A stretch of 64,000 nt of DNA from Gymnopus androsaceus JB14. Its lineage: Eukaryota > Basidiomycota > Agaricomycetes > Agaricales > Omphalotaceae. The stretch lies in the NCBI GenBank assembly GCA_009733575.1, contig ML769736.1:1-64000 (forward strand). Reading direction: 5' to 3'. Below, piece after piece: positions 33,688 to 46,144 of the stretch; positions within the stretch are counted from its first letter, which is position 1, and every line of letters starts with the position of its first letter. Both the position numbers and the translations under genes were made by a program. The notes below the pieces were generated by a model. The model was not told the origin of the DNA, searched no databases, and saw nothing but the letters and a program-made list of their open reading frames with translations.

Positions 33688-34628
33688 ACCTTGTTGTGCA
33701 TCATCTATATATTGCTCTCGCGCTACCACATACTTCGCATCTGTTCTAACCATTCACATGTGGTATTCATTTCTCGAACTTCTGTATCAATGACAATAGA
33801 TTGTTCTCTGTGTTTATTCAGCTCGCCTTTCGGCACACTAAGAATACTGGTTGACCCAAATTTGGATCATAAAGTAAGAAAGGAAAATGGCGCTGTAGAT
33901 GCGGAGGAGTGCCAAGGAATTCGTCGACGCTGTTTCACGAGTGCTGAAGGTACCTTGGGGATAGAGGACATAAAATAGGAGGAGCAGCAGTTACGTCTGC
34001 GCTACCAAAGAAGCAGGTGCTGATGCATTAGGGGGGTCATCGCTGGCAGCTTGGATGAATGAGCGGCGTTGGAAAATAGCCCGAATTTGGGTCAAAAAAC
34101 AACCGCTAGAGGTCCAGTTGATATGCACAGTGGCGTTGTCGCTGGGCTAGAGCAGCGCAAAATGGAGATCGGCGTCGGACCAGTTGGAATGGGAAGCACG
34201 GACATCTTAGCAGTAATATGCAGTTGAATAGATTATTGAATCCAAAATGGAATGACCAGAGAACACTTCAAATAAAGAAATGTGAGTATAAAGCATCGGT
34301 TTCGGAATGTTTTGAAACGCACTGATAAATCCAAATCCTAACCCCTCCAAAGTTGAACGCGGCGGCAGCGAATACACTAATGTTGGGGAAATTTTTGGGT
34401 AAACTAAGGACGGAACGGACGGTATCTCGAACGTGAACGTATTCAGCGTAAATGCGAGGTGCCCATAAAGAAAAAGCAACTAGAAATAAAGAAGCATTTA
34501 GTACCAGTCAAAACCTCAAAGGAAGTCAATATCTTACAATTTTGATACTGGGCCATCCGAATAACAGCCCTGTCCCCTACTAATCGTAAGATCAGTTGTT
34601 TCATCTCTGTCGGATTCATCACAACGGG
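33688..34628. other. Intergenic region, no gene
   Basis: Nothing with exon character was found on either strand. A GCCCGAATTTGGG word at about 34078 belongs to the dispersed palindrome family. Confidence 0.5.
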
Positions 34629-35295
34629 TCAAGGACTCCCCATGCCCATCGTTGTCCTGCAGTTGTACGCCGTAAAACGACCTCTAAGATGATCGCCATC
34701 CAGCGATACTTTACCCAATCCTGCTTTAGCACCCTCCACCTTCATGGCGTCGTGAGCATCCAAGAGCCATACCGAGTAATCGCCGCCAGGTTGACCACCC
34801 AGAACAGCTACAATTCGACCGACGCAGTCAATAATCGGATAAGGGGTTCTAAAGCCAAAGTGAGTACCAAAAGAGCTACCGTGACAAAACAACGTACCGG
34901 CCATCCGAAGGGATACGCGCTAAACCGTGCTCGTTAACAAGTTCTACAACAGTGTAGAACTTTTTCCTCGCAATTGCGTCCCCCAGTTCATCCACATTCC
35001 CTTTCTTCCCGGTAACGGCTCCCTTGGCGGCAGGAAACTCGGTAGCATGCGCGTTGACCTCAATAGCCGTGCCATAGGAAAGAACTTTGCCGTAGGTATC
35101 CGATGAAGGCCCCGGTCCTGCCTGCTGCTGTTTGGTTTTCCGTATCTTTGCTCGGCGGTCATGCGCCCGTCCATTCTTACGCTTCGAGGGTGATGAAGGA
35201 TCATCAACGATAGAAGAGTGAGGGAGGCAGCGAACGACGAGCAGCGGGAGCACTGAAGAGCCACAGTCAATTAATTCAACCCAAAATAGGTTCAA
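34629..35295 (-). CDS. Dispersed gene family A, copy 1 (unknown function)
   Basis: Two exons (34898-35295 and 34629-34848) join in frame over a 49-bp intron (GTACGT..TTTAG). The product shares GPSS..Y..VLS.GTAI.VNA.ATEFP and VDELG.AI....YTVVELVN with the minus-strand copy at 50.5-51.0 kb, and after the intron both have IID..GRIVA. and a DAHDAMK/KAHDAMK helix. The N-terminus is basic (SKRKNGRAHDRRAKIRKTK). The 5' end runs into dispersed repeat R2, so the true start is uncertain. The family is unknown to me; two copies in one window and association with repeats suggest that it is amplified or carried by mobile elements. Confidence 0.5.
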
Positions 35296-35465
35296 AAAAC
35301 CATGGTGGCCTACTGGAGGTTGGGCAATAAGATGGAGGCAGCGAAAGAGCTGGAGCTAGGACGGCAGCGCTTTTGGCAATGATTCCAGAGCGATGATTTG
35401 AGCTATTGTCTCGAAGGGATTCGGCCTGAAAGCAGGACAAATAAACCGTTTATGGCGCAAGTACG
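35245..35465 (-). repeat. Dispersed repeat family R2, copy 2
   Basis: Contains TTCAACCCAAAATAGG, ATGGAGGCAGCGAAAGAG and AAATAAACCGT in the same order as 23.3-23.6 kb. It overlaps the 5' end of the gene at 34629-35295. Confidence 0.55.
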
Positions 35466-35551
35466 AACGCCAGGTATATCTCGACATGCTAGGTCTTAAC
35501 GTTGGTTGTGGTGGAGGTTGAGTAGAAAGAAGCATTGGGGGATCAATCGTC

Positions 35552-35600
35552 TGATGGCGACGCTTCTGATCAAAGCGTCGCCAACGATGAGCAGCTTCTC
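35552..35600 (-). repeat. Inverted match to 6349-6395
   Basis: GATGGCGACGCTTCTGATCA and AAGCGTCGCCAACGATGAGC here are the reverse complement of the segment at 6349-6395 with few changes. It marks a fragment of the duplicated small gene of the 6-8 kb region. Confidence 0.75.
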
Positions 35601-35689
35601 AAGAACGGTTGATGCTATTCCTGAATCGATGGCGTCAACCGTTAGCGGCGTGGCCAAGTATTCAAGCTATTGAATAACTTACCTTCTCA

Positions 35690-37233
35690 CTATGTTCTGC
35701 GATTCTGAAGCAGACGGTTCAAACGACCGGAAGAAACGGCAGCGTTCGCGCGGGTCGAGGAACGAGAGGCTTGGTAAGTGAGGGATGGATACTGCCCGTT
35801 CAAAGGACCAGAGCAAAATGGCCAGAGAGGGAACTGGATAATAATTAGTTTAAGTTTACATCTAAGGAGGAATTGACATACCTAAACCTCTCCCTAATTC
35901 TCTTTCCCAACGCAGCAGGTCGAAAAGTAGCTCATACTCGACTTCGGCCAGCTCTTCAATCTGTGGAATGATCAAGGACTGCAGTACAGCCTACCTCTCA
36001 TTCGGTTTTAGTAGCGAAGCTGAATCTTTGCTGCGGGCAAGTCGCGCAATTCCAAAGACGATGCCGAACCCCTGCAAACCTTCAGATGGTCTATCATTGG
36101 CTGGGTTGCTGCATGAGTGGATGTCAATGTCAAAATCAAGCAATCGCTGGTACCCGGGAAGGGAATGTCAGCAAATAGGAAACAAGCTATTAAAAGGGAG
36201 AAAACGTACGCGAGCAGAAACGGAACCTTGCGAAACCTCCTTGATCATCGTTTGCGACCTCCATTGCAACAGCACTGTATCGGCTATGAAAACTCCCTTC
36301 TTCCCCAGAGTCCGGAATTATAAATATCTATGTTGTTACCTTTATCCGTTCCTCGATGGAACCTAAGAAGCAACTCACTCCCCATAGGACTGCCCTTGAG
36401 CTAAACACGCCTTTAATGGAGAAGAAAGATCAAGAGGAGGAGATTTGGGCGTAGAATCTGGGGAAACACCATCGTCGGAAGAAGGCCAAGAAGCATGTGC
36501 GAAGTGCTAGTTGCTTCTTGGGATCCGGGTCAAGACTTGATGCACCAAATCCACAGTGCGCCCCACAAGCCATGGAGAATCTCGAGCGAAGCAATAACAG
36601 GTTCTGGGAGCCGCGAGAGAAATGTTGTTAGCAGAGTGTAGACATCATCGAACCCCTCGTCCTTGAGAGATGCGTGGATACCGGATTTGAGTGTTGGAGA
36701 ATCGAATATGGCGAGCAGTGCTGAGAGTATTTTGATAGTGTTTTCGTTCTTAACATCGATAGATAATCTGGTGATAGAACGTATTTTGGTACTCGGGTTC
36801 AACGCAAACAACAAGGTTGTATTTGGGATCTATTTGAATACCGTACTATAAAATAAAGGCGCGGAAATCGCCCAGGTTCGAGCCATCGCGAGGCATGTCG
36901 ATGTCTTCTTCGTCATTGGAATCCATTTGATGGGCTGTAGAGATCCATGAGCGGTGAGCCGCGAATCGGAAATATTGGATAGAATACGCACCGTCCGCTC
37001 TTGTGGCTTTGAACTTACATGGACGGACTGGGACTACGAGGCCACGATTCAGACATTACTGCGTAGTAGTCCGGACTCCCAGAAGAATTTGGAGTGGCGA
37101 TTGCTGGTTCATCGCTGCGATCCGTCGCGAGTCCTGCATCTGCCTTGCGCTGTTTCCACTCCTGAATGGTGAATCTCTTTATGGTGTCAAAGTTTCGTTT
37201 CGTTGAAGGGTAGCCTGTTAGTTCGCGCTCCAA
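35690..37233 (-). pseudogene. Multi-exon gene relic, possibly with a RhoGAP-like segment
   Basis: Coding-like blocks lie in order on the minus strand: 37015-37233 (Ser-rich), 36530-36814 (a helical block with GFDDVYTLLTTFLSRLPEPV, which resembles the LPEP helix of RhoGAP domains), about 35890-35970 (LIIPQIEELAEVEYELLFDL) and about 35690-35830 (PSLAILLWSFERAVSIPHLP), the last two joined in phase by an intron with GTATGT and ATCCAG ends. Between the blocks frames change or stop, so I treat the locus as broken. The RhoGAP suggestion rests on one motif and is weak. Confidence 0.35.
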
Positions 37234-37315
37234 GGCTTGCTAACTAACGACAACTGATGAATCCAGTTGCCTTCTCTACTGGACGAGTCCAGTAAAGGGC
37301 AGGTACTCAGGTTGT

Positions 37316-37660
37316 TCGTGGTCTTGATGATGGTTGAGAAGAGATTTAGGCGCCGGCGCTTAAAGCGCCAAAGCGGGATCAAATTTTTCACTTGTCTTTT
37401 CTATCCGTATACGCTGGGCTGTTTTTGTTAACGCTGGAATTCTATATTCACTGGACTCTTCCAGTAGAACGTTGACTGGATTTATCCAGTTAGCGTCAAG
37501 TCCTCAAGAATCTGCCTTCATTGCGGCAGACATCGTTTGGCACAAATTCAGGTCGATCCTCGTTCTATTGGCCCTGGACACTTGTACTATTGGCCCGAAT
37601 TCGGGCCAAAATCTTCTCTTGAGACGCGCTGGTCTATATCCTGGGATGGGCAAGACAGAG
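37316..37660 (+). repeat. Dispersed repeat family R3, copy 1, with 20-bp palindrome
   Basis: The segment with GCTGGGCTGT, GGAATTCTATATTCACTGGAC, CCAGT.AACGT, GCGGCAGACA and CCTCGTTCTATTGGCC matches 52676-52850 and 53390-53500 in order and orientation. It contains a perfect 20-bp palindrome, TTGGCCCGAATTCGGGCCAA, at 37590-37609. Confidence 0.7.
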
Positions 37661-39123
37661 ATTTAACTCGGCATTGCTTGGATGGATTACTCGGTGCCTT
37701 TGGTACGTTATGAGCTTTTACGATAGTATTAATCCTGATTTACTTTTGCTATAGTACTTGCAGCGCCGACGTGCCATTTTCAACGGAAATTCAAGTCAAT
37801 TTGAGCGGCTTTGCGCAACGTCACAGAAGGAGAAAATTGCGGCCTGCTGGCTGTCATTCGGCGCATTCGTCCTTATCAATGCAAGACGCTTTACTAGTTC
37901 TCTAGCGGAGATCTTGGTGTGTGAATATGGTTTGCATTAGTATCGATTCTGATTTGTGTTTGCTTCAGTTCATCCTGTTTTTTCAACACGGATTCCAGTC
38001 GTTTTCGGTGGCTTATCGAGCTTTGGGTGTTATATCTAATTCAATATAACGCTTGTTTTGTACAGTAAAAGCAACTTTACCAATAGAATGATCCTGCACC
38101 ATTCATTGTGGGCTTTATGGGAGGTCAATGCAAGTCGTGAAGCGTCAGGAACTGCTCCAAGTGACTATACCATGCACGCAAATCCACACCCGAGTTTCAG
38201 GTGAGCGCTGAGAGAACCCTGCTAAGCATTGCCGGTTTGTGCAATAGTCTACTCGTGCATTCCGGTACATGATTGCACAGAGATATGAGTTTGAAACTCA
38301 TTTTTTCCATGTAGATATAACTGGGGTTGTCAAGAGTATAAGTCGCGTTGTTAAAAGGTCCAGTATTTTTAAGTTTTTCAAGTTTTTAAGCAGTGATAGA
38401 TTGTCTGATAGTTCTTCGCGATGGTGAAAAAGGCCCAAATCGGGATCTTTCTGGTTGTGAAAGTTGGCGTTCTTTATAACAAAATACGTCTGGATGAAAC
38501 AAGGAATGTTAGACCTGGCTTGTATTATCTACCTAAAAGGCCCGAATCGAGGCTAACTACTGTGTGATTTCCATTTCCTAGAATCATATAATTGTCTAAG
38601 AGTTGAATAAGAGACTTTATATGAAACGCGAACAAATCTCAAGTCTCCGTAGGCTCAGCAAGGTGGCCCGAATTGGGGCAGTCTGTGTGTGTTTAGGGTC
38701 TTTACTGCTGGAGTAATATGGCCGACCAGGGAAAAAATAAGGATGCCAGTGTGCTGTACTGTCCTAAGGGTGAGTGTCATTCCGATTGGACTAACGGATA
38801 GCTTCAAACGTGCTGAAATTATAAGTGTTTCACTTATAGGCTAATATCAGTACTATGACAGAGAAGTAGGCTGTAGCGGAAGGAGAACGCCATCCGGAGC
38901 ATAACTGAAGATGCAGTCCTTTTTTTATGTAAAATTTACATAGGGTACCCAGCAAGCCCCAAGCCGCAGGTATAAATTTGGTATTGGAACGGTGAGTATT
39001 CAAAAACCACTGAAAAATGGGTGTTGCCGAGGTTGATACGCCAGGATTGTTCGAACGGGCCCATCCGGAGCATATTGGAATATGCGAAACTGTTTATTAG
39101 GGTCCTCTAGAGAGCCTCCATAT
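37661..39123. other. Intergenic region, no gene
   Basis: No exon is supported. The phrase CCATCCGGAGCATA occurs at about 38893 and 39062, and GGCCCGAAT words at 38538 and 38660 are scattered members of the palindrome family. Confidence 0.5.
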
Positions 39124-39183
39124 GCCGGTTTAGCTCAGTGGATAAATACTGGCGTTCCGGAGGCTCAAAGTTCAGTTTCATGG
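39124..39183 (+). tRNA. tRNA-like relic with a perfect A box
   Basis: GCCGGTTTAGCTCAGTGGAT has a perfect RNA polymerase III A box (TAGCTCAGTGG) in the position of a D arm, and AGTTCAGTTTC 33 nt later resembles a B box with changes. The acceptor stem does not close and the anticodon arm is poor, so it is not a functional tRNA. It could be a decayed tRNA or the head of a tRNA-derived SINE. Confidence 0.3.
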
Positions 39184-42038
39184 AGAACAGTTTCATGGAG
39201 AAAGTAGTAGAACATTGCGATAGGGGTACTGATGAATATACCGGTCCGGACCATGGCATATAGGGTATCGCCAGACTCGTATGGTCATGGAGAACAATTC
39301 CTACACTAATGGTCAAAGATTATTCTCATTTGCTGGATCTCTGGAGGTGGTAGACATTCTGTTACACCAAATCAAAAACAAGCCTTACGGTTGAGCGCCC
39401 AGCCCGCATTATTATAGTAGGGTTTCATCCTGCTCTTTGTCGTCATCATCTTCTCCCGCTGCTCATACTCCATTCACGAATTTATGCCACCTCTGAACGG
39501 TAGCGTTGAAGGAACCCCGTCGCCCGACAACCTTTGGGCTACAAGCGCCAAACTCGAAGTTGCGTGGAGAATGGATAATGGGAGAGAATGCCATGAATGG
39601 AGCCTGTGAGCCTTTTCTGAATGCTAAATGGTTTCATTTCACTCAAATTCATCCCCGACTCTGACCGAAGGGAAGGGAGGGTCCTGTCTGCAGCGATCGG
39701 ACAAAAATCCACCAAAAAGACCACTCTAGGTAATTTGTTCCCGCGCTCCACGTTAGCCACGTTTCTGCTTATACATGAAACAATGACAATTTTTCCGGTC
39801 TTTTGTCTACCCCCATCGTCTCCATTTGCGTTGGATTTTGACCTTGAATAAAACTCATAAGATGTCTAATATGAATTTTGCATTACGAGCCCATGGCTCC
39901 ATGTAATGCAGAGTGGGTGAGCGAAGTAGATCTGAGTGCTCTACATAAGCGCTTTGAACGGCACGCAGCGTTCCGCTTGCTCGCTTTGGCCGGTCAAAGC
40001 AGGTTGCGTGCAATTGTGGCTGTGCATGTTTTTCCCGGGCACCTCTCACAATTGGGTGAGCGAAGCGAACCCAATAAAAGAACTTTATGTCTTTGCTTTA
40101 AGTTCTGTGCCGCGTTGGGCCGTCATTGAATCTGAAGAACTTCGCCGTGAACAATTGAATTGCTTGCTAATATCTGATTTCAGTACTCTGTCCCACTCCA
40201 TCCCGGCTAGTCAAAGAAATAAACCGTCGTTGGTGAATTTTGTATTGGAACTACTCCAAGGGCCCCCTCTTCATTTGAGGGACAGCAGAACGACTGGAAC
40301 AGTTGTTTTGGTCGCGTTTCTTTTTAAATCAAATCATTTATATACGGAGTCGTTTATCTATTTCCCTGGCTGTGAATGACGTTGCCTTTGATTAAATTTG
40401 GGCAGGAAGTATATAATAGTCAAAGTTGTCGTTTCTCAACGTAGTACCGCAGTATGTATAATATTGTTGAGATATTGTGTATACCTTGGGTCGTTATACT
40501 TATACTTGTAGTGATACGTTCTTAGTCTTTTTTTCGGATAATGCGGCCAGTCGGGGATTGCCACGGCAGTGGCGCTAAGGATCTTTAACAGCAGACACCA
40601 AATTCCAATGAATTTATCCGAAATCCTTCTCCTGTTGCCACTACTACCAGGTTCTCGCAATATTCTCAAGGTTGACCTTCGTCTTACCCCAACCTCAATC
40701 GGTTATTCTTGTATCTGAGCTTGAGCAACTCAAGCAGATCACTGCTCAACTCAAGGGTGTATTGTGCGAGTGAGATGAAAAGTTAGACTGGGTCGCTCAA
40801 GGTCTCCCCAACGCTTGTCGTTGCTGCAGACTCGCTCTCTTACCGCATATTAGTATCTTTTGCTCGACGTGGGAGACAAGCTTTTGCTTTGGCGATGAGG
40901 TTATTTGTCGTTGGGAGAGAGTCGACCAGCGACGCTGGTTCTTCTGTGCCCAGACCAAACCTCTCCGCCTCCTTCGCCTCCTTCTTTGGCTTCTTATGCT
41001 TCTTTCAACACGCACTCTGGACACCCAACCCTACTATAATACCGGTTCCGAGTATGGGTATGGTAATGCTCTGTTTCCGGCAAAGTCGTACCCTCCTGAG
41101 GTATTAGGTACAGAACTGACGGCGATGATTCCGACGACGATGTAGATGACGATGGCGATGTAGATGTGGATGTTCCAGATAGACAGCCGCGGAGAGGTGG
41201 AGGAATCAGTGGACAAGTTGCTCCAAGCTGTATTGGAACGAACCGGGGATCCTGTAGATGAAAGGATCAAGTTTGACATCCGAGACTTTGCTCAGACGAT
41301 CGTACGCGGAGGGTATCGCAGTAAGGTCGCAGATGAGGAACGGGAGCCTCTTCGTCGCTGCTAGAGGAATCAGAGGAGCTCGGTTCTGTCGCTGTCGCTC
41401 TCACTGCTGCAATGTTAGCAGGAGCAGTCGTAATGATGATTGTAGATATGGTGGCCGTTGCAATAGTTTTGACTGCAGCTATCCTGCCTTCTATAGAGTT
41501 TGCGTCTAGAATGGCCGATAATGATATTGAAGCTGAAGTTGCGCAAACATTAGAAAAAGATGCAAGAGAAGCAATGGATGTACACACTCATTGTCAAAAA
41601 AGTCCTTTCCAATAATCCCCTCTTCTCAACATCAAAATGAGACCGAGGAAAATACAGAGTCCTACACTCGATGATAATGATAAAATAATAAATGCAAAAA
41701 GACTAACTGGCTGAACAAAAAGTGATGGAACGGATGTTGACGTCGACATAGGTATTAGGCCAGCTGGGATTCAGACTTGGATATCCGGGATTTGCGAGGA
41801 GATGACGGTTTTGCGCGTTTTGTGCTGAAATTTTACGGCTTTTGAACCCCGGGCGGCTACTAGACGCGACACGCACTCTTTCCACTTCAAGAAGCAAAAA
41901 GCAAAATTTCAAATTGAGAAGCGAAATGAGTCACCTATCACCTGATGTGACATTGCGCACCGCAGGGATCTTACACGGCAAGGGCCGGTCCGTTCTCTTT
42001 TCGTAAGCATAGCCACCCATCTCTCTTGAACTTCGACC
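39184..42038. other. Intergenic region with short foldbacks, no firm gene
   Basis: Small imperfect palindromes occur at about 39877-39908 (TGCATTAC..GTAATGCA arms) and 40049-40073 (ATTGGGT..ACCCAAT). Coding-like fragments at 41000-41360 do not form one frame. No gene is supported. Confidence 0.45.
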
Positions 42039-43919
42039 ATGACTGCCCCAGCTTCCACCCAGAAGCTCATGTATATGTTCGCGCTTATTGAAGACGATAA
42101 ACTAGTGAAGGACCCCGACCATTCAGGGATCTATTATGGCGGCTTGTCAAATAATCTCGAAACATTCTTGGCTCCCATGTTAGATAAAGACCCAGACTTT
42201 GTTAGGGACCGGGTTTTTCTTGTGCGTCCACGCTTGTAAAAATAACCTCTCAGTAACTCATTGATCTGCACAGGTCCCTGAAAATCTAATCCCTTATGCC
42301 CCTTCTCGCGATCTCTGGGATCGCGTCGCCACAGACTCCGTCGAGTATTTTACCGGAAAGTGGATCAACTGGGAGGACGGTCCCTTTCCTGCGTCCCTTC
42401 CACCAGAAGGTTCCAGGCATATCTCCGTTTTTATTGCTCCTCTCTCCCAGTACGAGCAGCTGAACGAGGAGCGGGATAAATTGACCGAACTTCGAATGGA
42501 AAATCTCTCGAAACATCCTGAGAAGGCTCCTTCTACGGGTGCCAAAACCTCCACCTTCATTAAGGACAACAAGTCAGCACCTATCGCTATTGGGAGGCCC
42601 AAAGAAAAATATTCTTATCCAGTTCCAATCTCGATCCTGCAACCTGAATTCGCACAATTCAGAAAAGATATCGTTTCCGGACCTCTCAGTCCAGAGCTGG
42701 CACCTCTCGCTCGCAAGTGGAGAGATGAGCTCTCAGAATATTTCGCTACTGAAACTGAACGAGAAGCCAAATTCCACGAATTGCTTTCCGAGCTACTTGA
42801 CGGTTTGAAGGTGTCGAAGAAGAAATTTAGCGGCTATGAGACTGATGGCGGCGTCGATCTAATGGATGTTATTGAACTATTGGTCGTTCCGCTACTTGTC
42901 GAAGTCAAAACGGAGTTCAACCAAAGTAATTGCGACGGTTTCTTCGAGCTTGTTCTCTATTATCTAGAAGGCACCCGCAAGATACTCAGGGATGATATTT
43001 TCAAAGGCGATTGGAGAAAGACCAGGATTCCCTCGCTGCTCCTCATCCACAATGGTATGCCATATAATTGTTTCATGGCACCTATATCTGATTTCAATGT
43101 GTTACAGGCCCATATGTTCAGGCCATAGGTGCTGTAGATATTGGAGAAACATACGTGGAGCCGATCTCATCGTCTATTCCACTCTATTTCAACGAATTCG
43201 ATACCGCTTCCTTGGAGAATCTTCTTAGATTCATGACCGCCCTCCGCCATCTCTTCCGCTCCCTTTACGCCGTTTACCAGAAGCCAAACGACCACGCGGT
43301 CGACGCCGACCAAGTCAGATTCCCTCATGTCCGCTCTTACCAGTCGTCTTCTGGGGTCACGATTCCGTTCACATACATGGAGCGTGTCAGCCGGATCCGG
43401 CTCGTATTCACTGCTTGTACCGAGGATTGTCGCAAAATTATCGTTAAATTTGGATATGGCCAGTACGGAGTCGATGCGCACAAGGCGGCAGCGCAAGCTG
43501 GCTTGGCTCCGGATTTGTTGAACTATACTAAGCTTCCGGGTGGGTGGTGGATGGTAGTGATGGACCGCTTGGAGGATGGCTTCTTGCCATGCGATGAAAT
43601 TGGCAACATTGAGCGGCCTTGCCGGGAAGTAATTAATAGCGCTTTGTCCAAATTTCATGGACTAGGGTTCGTCCATGGCGATATGCGCGATACGAACGTG
43701 TTTGTGCGATTCTATGAGGGCCGATGGCAATGTCAAATCATTGATTATGATTGGGCCGGGCGAGAAGGAGAGGTTGTGTACCCGATTGGGGTGTACTCCT
43801 CAACGGATGTCTGGCGACCTGGACGATACATGGATGGACAATTGATTACCTCTGAGCATGATCGCAGAACTGTAGAAGAGTTTTTGTACCGGCGTACCAT
43901 TGTCAATCGTTTCGAATAG
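42039..43919 (+). CDS. Crinkler-like PD-(D/E)XK nuclease-kinase fusion, 591 residues
   Basis: Exons 42039-42221, 42274-43054 and 43108-43919 join in frame across introns of 52 and 53 bp and total 1,776 nt. The N-terminal part (about residues 1-130; FALIEDDKL, RDRVFLVPENLIPYAP, HISVFIAPL) looks like a header of Crinkler (CRN) proteins. The middle has a PD-(D/E)XK-type core: Asp256/Asp259 followed by LLVEVKTE with Glu271 and Lys273. The C-terminal part is a protein-kinase-like domain: a Lys in KIIVKFGYG (about 435), HGDMRDTN (511-518) as catalytic loop and IIDYDWAG (Asp534/Asp536) as metal-binding motif. Nuclease-plus-kinase architecture is established for Crinkler-type proteins, which occur in oomycetes and many fungi and are proposed to act in conflicts between genomes or organisms. 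All key residues are present, so it may be functional. There is no signal peptide. Confidence 0.8.
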
Positions 43920-45359
43920 AAATTTAGAATATTGCTGAGCATTCAGGAAACCCAGGGGAAACCAGGGCTCCAAGTCACTGAGCTACCCAGTCAGTCCCTT
44001 TTTCTAAAATCTCTCTATAGTGCTCCAGGGTACTTTCAGAGTATCCTAGCACCCAATATTGCTGTAGAAGCGCTAGAAATACTCTAATACTTAGTATTAA
44101 AACCGATACCTGGCCATGGGTCTGGCTGTACTTAGAGCCTAAATACAGAGTTTGACAAGGATAAGTACATACATTGCTAATCGTTATCGCCCTCAAATGA
44201 TATCGGTAATGGTAGCTGAATAGGATATTGATGGGATAACATAGTGTCGGTACGCTGAGTGGACTTTCAGTGCAAAAGAGAGGTGCGCGCCGAGAGAGAA
44301 CATAATAGTACTAATGACACTTTGTTATGTATATAATCTCCGCTCGGTTGACCGGAGGAATAGCTCTTCCGCCAGAAAGTATGCATCTAAAGGGACGTCG
44401 ATGCGAGATGTACTTATCAGTTGAGGCAGATGGGCGATAGGTTAAAAGTCGCGGTGAACCATAATCCAAGCCATGCAGCCTAGATGTTGGTTCATCATTT
44501 GTCGAGCCGGATTGTCACTCATTTCTCTATGCTACATATATGCCTCGAAACGTACGGGGTTTATTCTCCTTCCCTTCCCAATGCAAATGAATATCGCGCA
44601 CAGCCCAATTCATTGCCCAATACCTTCTTTCAATGATAGTGCCTAAACTCCTTCGGCTTCCTATTGCCCACCCATTCTAGATGCCTAGTATTGCACCCGC
44701 GGAAATTCCAGGCCAAGAAAGGGTGCCAGATGCATAACAACTGGAATACCGAATGCAGAGTGGAGATGGAAGTTTCAGAGGTGAAGAATGTCATTTGGGT
44801 GGTGGTTGAAGAAAAGAAGTAGCGCTTGACCTGTGGAGCACATACTTGGATGATTCAAAGAAGGAGTAACTGAAATTTACTCTTGGATAGAGTCCATGAA
44901 GGGATGTTTACCACTTGATCAAGTCAAGTTTGCGTTCGACGAAGCAGATGGATGTAAGGGATATGTATCACCCAGATCTTACGCATTGGACGCCATATCA
45001 CAGTAGTAATAGTGAGCAATTTGACATTTTTGTTTGTATTTCTTTCCTACTTTGGGCGTTACTTATCATGTACTGTAAGCCTCGGTCTCCTCATCATTGT
45101 ATAATCTATCTCTGCTTTCGTGTTTAATTCCTGCTTTTTCACGGTTTTGCCTACTAATAAACTTATCTCTGGTGTTGTTGCTGACAGCCGTTTATCTCCA
45201 TCGTGGCGACTACTCGCGACATTGCCATTGCCCGTCATGGAATACATGGGTGTTAACCAATACGACGGTCTCAGGGGGAGCATTGATTAGGGGTTAGGAT
45301 GAGGTTGTTTCATGTGAAAGCAGCTAATAAGAGCAGCTGATAAATATGTCCGAAAAATA
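43920..45359. other. Intergenic region, no gene
   Basis: No exon is supported. The right end carries AATATGTCCGAAAAAT (about 45344), which nearly matches the sequence just beyond the right end of the Harbinger element (49256). Confidence 0.5.
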
Positions 45360-45362
45360 AAT

Positions 45363-45438
45363 AGGGCTGCTCAATTCTAGATTCAAATAAAATAATAAAA
45401 TAATATCTCAAACTCCGCCGGCCCTGATACATGTGAGC
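45363..45438 (+). repeat. Left terminal inverted repeat of the Harbinger element
   Basis: Runs from AGGGCTGCTC to ACATGTGAGC and pairs with 49180-49255 over 76 bp with two mismatches (one near 45409, one near 45430). Confidence 0.95.
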
Positions 45439-46144
45439 AGCATCTGATAAGTATCTTCCTTTAACACACCGCCAATGATTATACTTCAGTCAGGCTGAAG
45501 TACTTTGAGAAATGAATTATTTCAGTACATAAGATAAATTTACCTTTTCATACAAGTATATAAAATGAAGGAATTACATCCAGACCCTCCGAATTTTAAA
45601 TTTTAAACAGACATCCAAAAGAACACTTTTCAATTGAGCTCTGAAAACAATAGTTTTGATGTGGACTGAATACTTTTGCTTCACTATAAGAGCAAAAGTA
45701 ACTATTTCAAAGAACATTTCAGCTGGTTCCCGATAGACAATACTTCAATTCTTGGGCCAGACCGGGCCACTGCCAAACCAGACAGTGAAAGGCAATCTTT
45801 CAATGAAAGATTGAATTGTTCTTTGAAACAATTACTTTTACTCTTATTGTGAAAGGAGGGCTTTCAAGTCCACATTGAAACTATTGTTTCCAGAGTCTGA
45901 TTGAAAGCTTTCCTTTCGCACATCTATATAAATTTCTAAATTCAGAATGTCAGAATTTAATTTTTTCTCTACTCTATTGAAATATACATCTTCCGTATTT
46001 TTCTGAAAAAGTACACTTCGTATAGGGATTGAATTAATTTATTTCCCATTATACTTCAGCTTGGCTGAAGCATAATTATTGGCAGTGTGTTTGTTGAATC
46101 TGTTGAATGCGACACATCCTGGGCATTGACAGTCCTTTTCTTGA

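Noticed and set aside
36530..36814. Firm RhoGAP domain assignment
   Set aside because: Only one helix (LSRLPEPV) resembles the family; the arginine-finger region was not found, so it is reported only as a weak possibility.
41164..41364. Plus-strand frame of 66 codons with a helical, coding-like product
   Set aside because: Flanking coding-like segments are in other frames and no splice sites join them; too little to call a gene or a named relic.
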